A stretch of DNA of 64,000 nucleotides, from contig NEWR02000009.1 of NCBI GenBank assembly GCA_002869885.2, positions 584,136-648,135 of the forward strand. Direction: 5' to 3'. A model generated the notes under the pieces. The model searched no databases. It was not told where the DNA came from and saw only the letters and a list, made by a program, of their open reading frames with translations. Positions 53,553-60,450 of the stretch are shown in pieces. This DNA is from Nitrospira sp. CG24C. GTDB taxonomy: Bacteria; Nitrospirota; Nitrospiria; Nitrospirales; Nitrospiraceae. Each line of letters opens with the position of its first letter. The first letter of the stretch is position 1. The translations under genes were made by a program, and so were the position numbers.

Positions 53553-54050
53553 TCACGGATGCAATCCCTTCACGACGCCCTTTGTGATATTCAACGCCAC
53601 AGGAATCCGTTTTTTCATAAACGTCTCGGCTACCCACTTCAGATCGTCGATGGCCGTCTTTTCCGTCAGCGTGCGATGAGGAATCTTCATCGTATCGAGA
53701 AACTGCGGCATGACTTCGCCCATCACCAGATGCTCCGGCGCATCTTTGCCGCCTTGGCCCCGCCAGGACACGATCAGGATGCAGGGTTGCTGATAGATAT
53801 AGTTGAGGGAAATGAGCGTATTGAGCGATGTCCCTAGCCCGGAATTCTGCATCAACACGGCGGGAATCTTGCCGGCCATATAGGCTCCGGCTGCCATGGC
53901 TACGGCTTCGTCCTCACGCACTGCCGGGGTATAGAGACGCCGCTCCATCAACTCCGCAATAATGCCTCCCAGAATCGAGTCCGGAACCCCCGTAAAGAAA
54001 TCCACCCCAATATCTTGCAGGGCTTGGACGAACGTATCGCTCTCAATCAT
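53553..54050 (-). CDS. Phosphonopyruvate (or sulfopyruvate) decarboxylase, PYR-domain subunit
   Basis: 165 residues matching the N-terminal pyrimidine-binding half: DFFTGVPDSILGGII, REDEAVAMAAGAYMAG (the glutamate that activates TPP), MQNSGLGTSLN and SWRGQGGKDAPEH. It is in a different frame from the partner 25 bases downstream, which has its own ribosome site, so this is a natural split or an old stabilised break. It is the first gene of the locus; PEP mutase is not upstream. Confidence 0.85.
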   Translation of the reverse strand: MIESDTFVQALQDIGVDFFTGVPDSILGGIIAELMERRLYTPAVREDEAVAMAAGAYMAGKIPAVLMQNSGLGTSLNTLISLNYIYQQPCILIVSWRGQGGKDAPEHLVMGEVMPQFLDTMKIPHRTLTEKTAIDDLKWVAETFMKKRIPVALNITKGVVKGLHP

Positions 54051-54172
54051 CCGGTCAGTTCCTCGGCACTCCGCACATGGAAAAGCGCGCGCATTATAAG
54101 CTATGCCTCACGCGATTCTCAACAAAACTGAGACAGTTGCGCCCTAATAATCGGCCATGATAGCGTTCTGGC

Positions 54173-54706
54173 ATGATCGGGCAACAGAAGCATCACGTGG
54201 GCCGATACCTTGTCCTATTGTGCCTCCTGCTCTGTATGGGCCGCCCTTTTCTCGCCCATGCGGTGCCGATGATGAATGACCCGAACGGTTTTCAGAGCCT
54301 GGCCTGGGGCATTGCCTTGGCCACGCGGCCAGACTTGGAAGTGGCCAGAGCAGGTCCGCATGTGAATGAATACCGATTGAAACAGGGCCCGCCATCGTAT
54401 GCCGGAATCCCGGTCGAGAGCCTCCTGCTGTTATCGGTCGGCGAGCAGTTCGCCCGCGTGACCATTCACTATCAAGGCGAGGATCGGCACAAACAGATCC
54501 TCACCTACCTGGAACGTCAGTTCGGTTCCCTTGAGCGCATCCCAGGGCAGATGATGCGGGGCCTCAATCAGCAATATACGTGGCGCGGGACCGATACCGA
54601 AATCAACGTGACGTACCATGCGAACACAGAAAGGGGATTTATCTTCATCGACAGTCGCACCCTGGCCCCTCTATTCAACGACCATATCAGCGATTCGGCG
54701 GAATAA
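54173..54706 (+). CDS. Secreted protein of unknown function, tandem paralogue 1
   Basis: 177 residues with a signal peptide (YLVLLCLLLCMGRPFLAHA). The mature part starts VPMMNDPNGFQSLAWG and has QFARVTIHYQGEDRHKQILTYLERQFG and FIFIDSRTL. The same framework recurs in the next gene (NDPNGF, RVTVRYQG, QILAYLQSLYG). The family is not recognised by name; it is probably a small periplasmic domain. One of few signals: stop and next start are almost adjacent. Confidence 0.78.
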   Translation: MIGQQKHHVGRYLVLLCLLLCMGRPFLAHAVPMMNDPNGFQSLAWGIALATRPDLEVARAGPHVNEYRLKQGPPSYAGIPVESLLLLSVGEQFARVTIHYQGEDRHKQILTYLERQFGSLERIPGQMMRGLNQQYTWRGTDTEINVTYHANTERGFIFIDSRTLAPLFNDHISDSAE

Positions 54707-54707
54707 C

Positions 54708-55247
54708 ATGCCTCGCCGCCCCCGCACAACCCGTTGGGTCCGCTACATTTCCCCCCTCGTCCTTTTCTTCTCGCTCATCCTGCAGGGCGCCCCGGCATCA
54801 GCCGTGCCGATGCAGAACGATCCAAATGGGTTCGAGGGAATCCCCTGGGGAGCAACATTTTCGGAAACCGACAGCTTCATGAAAGTCGAGGACGCCGGTC
54901 GGTCACAAACCTATGAGCTGAAGACCGGGATTCCTTCTCTAGGCCCAGTGAAGGTCGACTCCATGCGATTCGTCACCGCCGAAGGCAAGTTCGCGCGTGT
55001 GACTGTCCGCTACCAAGGCAAGGCAACCCACGACCAGATTCTTGCCTATCTTCAATCCCTCTACGGCCCGCTCGACCGCACACCGGGTCAGATCGCCAGC
55101 GGCCCCGTCAAATTCTTTAGCTGGACTGGGTTCGAAACCGATGTGAAACTCCGCTACGAGATCGGCACCGACCGCGGTATCATCTTCTTCGAGAGCCAGC
55201 AACTCCGCCGAAAAATGACCGACAGCAACACAAACACCGTGTTTTAA
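54708..55247 (+). CDS. Secreted protein of unknown function, tandem paralogue 2
   Basis: 179 residues from the ATG at 54708 (the frame opens earlier, inside the previous gene). A signal peptide (SPLVLFFSLILQGAPASA) is followed by VPMQNDPNGFEGIPWG and the same block order as paralogue 1. It starts one base after the previous stop, so the pair is translationally coupled. Divergence is substantial, so the duplication is old. Confidence 0.78.
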   Translation: MPRRPRTTRWVRYISPLVLFFSLILQGAPASAVPMQNDPNGFEGIPWGATFSETDSFMKVEDAGRSQTYELKTGIPSLGPVKVDSMRFVTAEGKFARVTVRYQGKATHDQILAYLQSLYGPLDRTPGQIASGPVKFFSWTGFETDVKLRYEIGTDRGIIFFESQQLRRKMTDSNTNTVF

Positions 55248-55280
55248 CTGGCACCCCCTCGCCTAACCATCCAAAGCTTT

Positions 55281-55410
55281 TAGCAGGATGCTCAAAAAGT
55301 TCGTCCAGCAAGGCCGCAGCGAGTGAAGGCCCGAGGCGTACCCTTTGGGGTACGTTGAGGATCTGAACGATGCGAGAACGCTGCTGGCGGACTTTTTGAG
55401 CATCCTGCCA
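55281..55410 (+). repeat. Complete palindromic element with GCAGGATGCTCAAAAAG arms
   Basis: Arms 55282-55310 (AGCAGGATGCTCAAAAAGT..) and 55382-55409 are inverted with few mismatches. The interior has the palindrome GTACCCTTTGGGGTAC. A truncated copy is at 1-85. The size and arms resemble a short non-coding miniature element. The remaining bases of the 317-base gap show no gene. Confidence 0.85.
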
Positions 55411-55564
55411 AAAACCCTCGCCAATTGCGGCCCATAGCCAAACTCCCCCTTCTGGTGGAGCCCCCACCCCCCCTCTTGAGGGATGGTCCAAACTCCCGAA
55501 TACGGTATCCTCAGTCTGTCAAGGAAAACAGAGGAACTGTGGCGGAACCACAGAGGAAGCACCG

Positions 55565-55981
55565 ATGAAGCTGCCCCACCCACTTTCGGGAGTCAAAAAA
55601 CAGGAATCTCATTCACTCTTGGATCAGCGCTACGCTGAACGAGTTTCAATGTGGTGCCGAATCAGCTACTCCAGCCAGGTAGGCGCACGAATCATCACAG
55701 GAGAGGCAACCCTGAAAGACCTCTCCAAAACAGGCTGCAAGATCTTGAGCGCGGCCCCCTGCCCGCTAGGCAGCACTCTCACTCTGTTCCTAGACCTTAA
55801 AGATGGACAGGATCCGATGTGTCTCACCGACGTCATTGTCTCCCGAATTTCCAGGGACTCGTTTGCCGTCCGATTCCCCAAACTGTCAACAGAAGAACGG
55901 AGACGGCTGCAAGAGATGATATTGAAACATATCAGGTTGTCATCTCTGGAGGATCGACGGGCGGCATTCCGTATCGTCTAA
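55565..55981 (+). CDS. PilZ-domain protein 1
   Basis: 138 residues. The cyclic-di-GMP-binding PilZ motifs are RYAER (RxxxR) and DLSKTG ([D/N]xSxxG), with later strands matching a single PilZ barrel. No other domain is seen, so it may act as a stand-alone adaptor. First of four consecutive PilZ genes on the plus strand. Confidence 0.87.
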   Translation: MKLPHPLSGVKKQESHSLLDQRYAERVSMWCRISYSSQVGARIITGEATLKDLSKTGCKILSAAPCPLGSTLTLFLDLKDGQDPMCLTDVIVSRISRDSFAVRFPKLSTEERRRLQEMILKHIRLSSLEDRRAAFRIV

Positions 55982-56008
55982 ACGTCGATCCAACGCCACG
56001 GAGGGGTC

Positions 56009-56371
56009 ATGGATCCTCATGCTATCGCGCCCATTGCTACCGCAGTAGCGGAACTCCCCGGTCACTCCGATCGCCGGCATGGCAGTCGTACCCCAACGTT
56101 CTTCTCATTGTTCTATTCCTACATGGATTCCGGCCAGACACTGATCGGTGACGGCACCGTCACCGATCTCTCATCAAGCGGGTTCGGCATACGGGGGAAT
56201 CGGTCGGTCGTACCCGGCATGAACGTAACCCTCTCCATCGACATTCCCGGAATGGAAAAGCCATTCTCCATTACCCAAAGCCGGGTCTCCTGGGCAGAAG
56301 GATGCCGATTTGGAGTGGAGATAAAGACCTTGACGTTGGAGGAGAAGAATTATCTGCGATTCTTCTTATGA
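56009..56371 (+). CDS. PilZ-domain protein 2
   Basis: 120 residues. RxxxR is RHGSR and the second motif is DLSSSG (TVTDLSSSGFGIRG). It ends KNYLRFFL, close to the end of protein 3. Lies 27 bases after PilZ 1. Confidence 0.87.
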   Translation: MDPHAIAPIATAVAELPGHSDRRHGSRTPTFFSLFYSYMDSGQTLIGDGTVTDLSSSGFGIRGNRSVVPGMNVTLSIDIPGMEKPFSITQSRVSWAEGCRFGVEIKTLTLEEKNYLRFFL

Positions 56372-56439
56372 GTTCGCGTCACCCTCTCAGTCCACAACGG
56401 AGGCATCTGAGACCAGAGCAGGAACAAGGAGGTGTCCTC

Positions 56440-56826
56440 ATGAGACGACAACAGGTCGCATCTAGAAACGGGCTTCAGTCTGTGACAGAAGTGGCCAATC
56501 GAAGGCAAAGCCCCCGCCCCTCGATAGAATTCGGGTTGATGTACTCAGCCCAAGACCATTGTGGCGAGGTTCTCATGGGCGATGGCATGGTCACGGATCT
56601 CTCGTCCGCAGGATTGGGTATTCGCGGCAACGCCTCAGTCAAGCAGGGGATGGATCTCACGATCTTTCTCTACCTCCCAGATGGACAAGACCCCCTGTTT
56701 ATCATGGAAGCGACGGTGGCTTGGGCTTCAGGACGTCGGTTTGGAGTCGAGATCCTCAAGATGAACCTACGGGAACGAAACCGGCTCTCGTACTTCTTGC
56801 GCTCGAATCTCGCATATTCCGATTAG
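56440..56826 (+). CDS. PilZ-domain protein 3
   Basis: 128 residues from the ATG at 56440, which has a strong AAGGAGG; the frame opens earlier. RxxxR is RQSPR and the second motif is DLSSAG (MVTDLSSAGLGIRG). It is most like protein 2, so these two are the probable product of the latest duplication. Confidence 0.87.
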   Translation: MRRQQVASRNGLQSVTEVANRRQSPRPSIEFGLMYSAQDHCGEVLMGDGMVTDLSSAGLGIRGNASVKQGMDLTIFLYLPDGQDPLFIMEATVAWASGRRFGVEILKMNLRERNRLSYFLRSNLAYSD

Positions 56827-56853
56827 ACTGTTCGCCTGCTGCAACGAGAACCA

Positions 56854-57312
56854 ATGATCGGACCACGGCGGATAGACAAACGAGTGTCGGCCCATCCCCC
56901 AGTTCAAGCTACTGGCCGCAGGGTGGCCCGGCGGATCCCTGTGCAGATCATGGCTCGCTTTTCAACAGCAGATAGCTTCAAACAGGTTGGCGATGGAATA
57001 GCCCTTGATCTGTCCGAGCGCGGGTGTAAACTCTGCAGCACACAGGCCTTGCCCATAGGACAGTCCCGGGCTCTCTACCTGACAATCCCTGAGACATCCC
57101 GTCTGGTTCTTATCTCAGAGATTCGGGTGGTCTGGACAGCGGAAAACGAATGCGGAATCGAATTTCTTCACATCATGGCACGAGAGCAGGCCCGGCTTCG
57201 CCATTTCATTTGGAAGCAGATGAACCGGCCCACACTCAAAGGCAAGCCCCCTTCGCTCACCATCCAGGACCATTCCCGCCCACGGCGGCCACAGCTTAAA
57301 TCCTTACCTTAG
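56854..57312 (+). CDS. PilZ-domain protein 4
   Basis: 152 residues. RxxxR is RRVAR and the second motif is DLSERG. A basic Pro/Lys-rich C-terminal tail (PRRPQLKSLP) is unlike the others. Lies 27 bases after PilZ 3 and ends the row. Confidence 0.85.
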   Translation: MIGPRRIDKRVSAHPPVQATGRRVARRIPVQIMARFSTADSFKQVGDGIALDLSERGCKLCSTQALPIGQSRALYLTIPETSRLVLISEIRVVWTAENECGIEFLHIMAREQARLRHFIWKQMNRPTLKGKPPSLTIQDHSRPRRPQLKSLP

Positions 57313-57429
57313 CCCTTAGTAAGAGACATGGAACGAGATCTGCCGCGCGAGGCTGGGGAGGAGAAGCTCAGAGCCTCTACCTCCCCCACTTCGAATCATG
57401 ACATAACCCCAATCGTCAAACAATTCATG

Positions 57430-58083
57430 TCAGTCTGCAATTACGCCAGCACGGACACACCAGATCCGCTGATCAAAAGATTTACTGAGTCCCAATGCCA
57501 TGCCGTCTTTGAGACCCACGCCCCATGTGAGGGTCGTATTCTCCAGATGCGCCGACGATGACCAATAGTTAGCAGACTGAACGTTGAGAAATGGATGGCC
57601 CTGCGGCAGGGTCGGACCGGGAGAGGCGACAGAGGGATCTACCAAACTGGTTAACTCTGGGAGAGCCGGCACGCGCCAACCCTTTCGGCCTCCGACGGCT
57701 TTATTGGCGCAGGCCAAGCGGCTATTCGCCGCAGATACCCCGTTCGTCTGAGGAGACTTCTCCCAGACAAGGCCTGTTTCCTTATCTAATACCGCATCGT
57801 TGTTAAAGGCCGGCAGAACCACGAATCGCTGCGATACCGGCAGCACCTGATCCCATCGCTGCGTGCTGCTATCCTCGGCAGCGTTACTCTTAGCGCTCTC
57901 TCCAGCTTTAGTGGCCGCCAGAACCTGATCGAGTTTCTCCAAAATTTGCCGAAGCTGCACCTGTTGCGGAGCTGCACTCTGGGCGCCAGCCGGCGTGACC
58001 CATAGGCCACCGCCCGCCAGAAGGAGTCCTCCGAGCACAAGACTGCCCACATTCATTGCTCGAAACCGTCGTCTCTTCATCAC
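57430..58083 (-). CDS. DUF1566 (Lcl C-terminal) domain secreted protein
   Basis: 217 residues. A long basic start and hydrophobic leader (SLVLGGLLLAGGGLWV, cleavage near AGA) precede a helical linker and a C-terminal DUF1566 domain: VLDKETGLVWEKS, GGRKGWRVPALPELTSLVD, SANYWSSS and WCVRAG. The fold is related to lectin-like or formylglycine-type domains. It converges on the PilZ row. Confidence 0.83.
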   Translation of the reverse strand: MMKRRRFRAMNVGSLVLGGLLLAGGGLWVTPAGAQSAAPQQVQLRQILEKLDQVLAATKAGESAKSNAAEDSSTQRWDQVLPVSQRFVVLPAFNNDAVLDKETGLVWEKSPQTNGVSAANSRLACANKAVGGRKGWRVPALPELTSLVDPSVASPGPTLPQGHPFLNVQSANYWSSSAHLENTTLTWGVGLKDGMALGLSKSFDQRIWCVRAGVIAD

Positions 58084-58474
58084 TACCTCCTTGTTGGTTG
58101 TGTTGATATGACGTTAGGATGCCATCGCTGAAACGCTGTATCTAACGCCGATCCGAGACGGACCAGCCTACTGGGTGAAAAAACGATGGCTGCACAATTA
58201 GGCGCCGAGTGGCGCACCAGCGGGGATAAACGAGAGTCCGCCGACAGGGAATACATCAACCGTTGAACGCGGGTGAGATCCATAGCCGCCTCGCGAAGAT
58301 TCCGGCTTATACGCAGATTGTTTTCCCCTGTCAAGCGCCTCCGATGAAAGGGAAACGGCTTGAACATTGCTTCCACATTCATCACCAGCCACGACCGTAT
58401 ACGCCCTACCAAACAAGTCGCGTGCAGTTACTGTCCAATGCTTGCCCCTTGGAATCGCTGCATGCTAGGGTTCG
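58084..58474. other. Divergent intergenic region
   Basis: About 390 bases between the DUF1566 and TetR genes. No gene is supported. The right end runs into the operator-like palindrome at 58475. Confidence 0.5.
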
Positions 58475-58496
58475 GGTGAGTAAGCACTCACTTACC
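58475..58496. promoter_or_regulatory. TetR operator-like imperfect palindrome
   Basis: Starting GGTGAGTAAG and ending CTTACC over 22 bases, 16 of 22 positions are self-complementary, and it abuts the ATG of the TetR gene. Position suggests autoregulation of the efflux operon. Confidence 0.6.
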
Positions 58497-59162
58497 ATGA
58501 AGAAACGGACGACACAGACCACGAACGGGAACGGGCAGCGGGCTTCAGCGCGCGACCGTCAGGCCAGCCTCATCGTGGCCGCCGCATCGCTCTTCGCCGG
58601 AAAAGGGTTCAACGGCACCACCACAAAAGAAATTGCCAAAGCCGCGGGCGTGAGTGAGGCGCTGGTCTTCAAGTATTTCCCGACGAAACGAACGCTCTAC
58701 GCCGCAATCCTGGCAGAAAAAGTGACCGTCAACGAACTGCTCGACGCAGTGGAGGCTGCAGCCAAAACACACGACGATCATCGTGTGTTTACGATGATTG
58801 CGAGCTATCGCATTCGCCCCGGCGTCGATTCGACACTCTTACGACTCCTCCTATTCAGTGCGCTGGAAGGGCACGAACTATCCGACATGTTCTTCGGCAA
58901 GCACCACAAGGTGTTCTACGACCACCTTGCCGCATATATCCGTACAAGGATTGAAGACGGCGCATTCCGTCCGGTCGATCCCCTCCTGGCGGCCCGCGCG
59001 TTCATCGGCATGGTCGTCCATCATCGTCTGCTCCATGAGATATTCGGAGTCCCGATGCATCAATCCCATGAAGACACGGTGGCAACCTATGTCGATCTCT
59101 TCCTTACCGGACTGATCAAGACGCCGGTCGACCGTAAGGTACCGGGGAGGCGATCGCGATGA
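58497..59162 (+). CDS. TetR/AcrR-family transcriptional regulator
   Basis: 221 residues. The N-terminal HTH is ASLFAGKGFNGTTTKEIAKAAGVSEALVFKYFPTKRTLY, then an all-helical ligand domain. The ATG at 58497 gives the normal length; the frame opens earlier. It overlaps the adaptor gene by four bases (ATGA), so it probably controls the downstream RND efflux genes and itself. Confidence 0.9.
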   Translation: MKKRTTQTTNGNGQRASARDRQASLIVAAASLFAGKGFNGTTTKEIAKAAGVSEALVFKYFPTKRTLYAAILAEKVTVNELLDAVEAAAKTHDDHRVFTMIASYRIRPGVDSTLLRLLLFSALEGHELSDMFFGKHHKVFYDHLAAYIRTRIEDGAFRPVDPLLAARAFIGMVVHHRLLHEIFGVPMHQSHEDTVATYVDLFLTGLIKTPVDRKVPGRRSR

Positions 59163-60346
59163 ATCCCCTGAAACAACATCCGATTGTCACGCTCGGGGTT
59201 ATCATTTTCTTTGCGATCACGGCCCTCGTCGTGTTTCGTCTCAGCAGCGGCGCTAAGACCGATGCCCGCAAATCCCGCATCATTACCGTCGCCACCGTGG
59301 CGCCGCTGAAACAAGATCTCGACATTCGACTCACCTATACCGCCGACATCACTCCCAACCAGTCGGTCAATTTGTTCTCACGGGTGAACGGCTACATCGC
59401 AAAAATCTATGTCGACAAAGGCGACCTGGTCAAAGCCAACCAGCTTCTGATCGAGATCGACCACTCGGATTATCGGCATGCCGTCGACCAGGCCAAGGCA
59501 AACCTGGCTGCAGCCAAAGCGAGAGTCTCACAGCAGGATGCCAGCGTCCGCAACACCACCCTCACGCTCAATCGGATGCAAGCATTGATCAAAGACCAAT
59601 TTGTCTCGCAGCAAGATCTGGACAACGCCCAGGTTGCGTACGACGCGGCGGCGGCGGCACTCGACTCGCTCCGCGCGCAGGTCCAACAAATGGAAGTCGC
59701 CCTGGCGCAGGCCGAGACGAACCTGGCCTACTCGTATATCCGTGCGCCCTTCGCTGGTTACGTGGCCGAACGCAACCTCGATCTCGGCTCCTATGTCAGC
59801 GGGACAACTGCCGGCACCTCTACCATCTCGCGTGGGATTCTCACCCTCCATGAGATCCAGACGGTCCGCATTCTGATCGAGGTCGTCGAGAAGGACATCC
59901 CGCTCATCCAGGCAGGCCAAAAGGTGGAAGTTCGCGCCGAGGCTTATCCTAATCGTATCTTCGAGGGCACGGTCACCCGCATCGTCCAAGCGCTGAACCG
60001 TGCCACCCGCACGATGACGATCGAGGTGGATCTCCCCAATAAAGATCATGTCTTGAAGGGCGGCATGTTCGCCCGAGTAGAGGTTCTGGTCGGTGCCCAT
60101 CGGAACGCGATTCAGATTCCCCTCGACGCAGTAAGTCGGCTGGAAGACTCCCAATATGTCTACATTGTGCGCGAAGAAAAGGCCCAGCGGGTACCGGTGG
60201 AAATCGGAGTCCGCGACCAGAACAAGGTGGAGATCACCAAGGGCTTGGACGGTTCGGAGCAGGTAATCGTCTCCGGGAAAGATCTCGTGCACGACGGCAG
60301 TCCCGTGCAGACGCAACCGCTTGAACCCGTGAAGTGTGAGGGGTAA
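59159..60346 (+). CDS. RND efflux periplasmic adaptor (HlyD/MFP family)
   Basis: 395 residues: an N-terminal membrane anchor (VTLGVIIFFAITALVVF), a biotinyl-lipoyl part (NGYIAKIYVDKGDLVKANQLLIEI), an alpha-helical hairpin (about 100-185), and beta-barrel and membrane-proximal domains (GGMFARVEVLVG). Partner of the permease downstream. No TolC-like outer channel gene is in the window. Confidence 0.92.
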   Translation: MNPLKQHPIVTLGVIIFFAITALVVFRLSSGAKTDARKSRIITVATVAPLKQDLDIRLTYTADITPNQSVNLFSRVNGYIAKIYVDKGDLVKANQLLIEIDHSDYRHAVDQAKANLAAAKARVSQQDASVRNTTLTLNRMQALIKDQFVSQQDLDNAQVAYDAAAAALDSLRAQVQQMEVALAQAETNLAYSYIRAPFAGYVAERNLDLGSYVSGTTAGTSTISRGILTLHEIQTVRILIEVVEKDIPLIQAGQKVEVRAEAYPNRIFEGTVTRIVQALNRATRTMTIEVDLPNKDHVLKGGMFARVEVLVGAHRNAIQIPLDAVSRLEDSQYVYIVREEKAQRVPVEIGVRDQNKVEITKGLDGSEQVIVSGKDLVHDGSPVQTQPLEPVKCEG

Positions 60347-60427
60347 GGCGAGAGGCGTATGTTGAAATCATCTTTCTGTCTTCCAATTCTATATTCATCC
60401 CCTAACGCCTTACGCCTCACCCCTCAC
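60336..60427. repeat. GTGAGGGGTAAGGCG inverted repeat
   Basis: 60336-60357 (GTGAGGGGTAAGGCGAGAGG..) and 60406-60427 (CGCCTTACGCCTCACCCCTC..) are inverted copies. It overlaps the adaptor stop and separates adaptor and permease genes. A single-arm copy occurs at 52917-52946. Confidence 0.7.
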
Positions 60428-60450
60428 GTTCCACCTCTCACGTCTTCATC

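Noticed and set aside
58083-58412. 109-codon minus-strand frame before the DUF1566 gene
   Set aside because: No ribosome site, Arg/Ser-rich, and crosses the divergent regulatory region.
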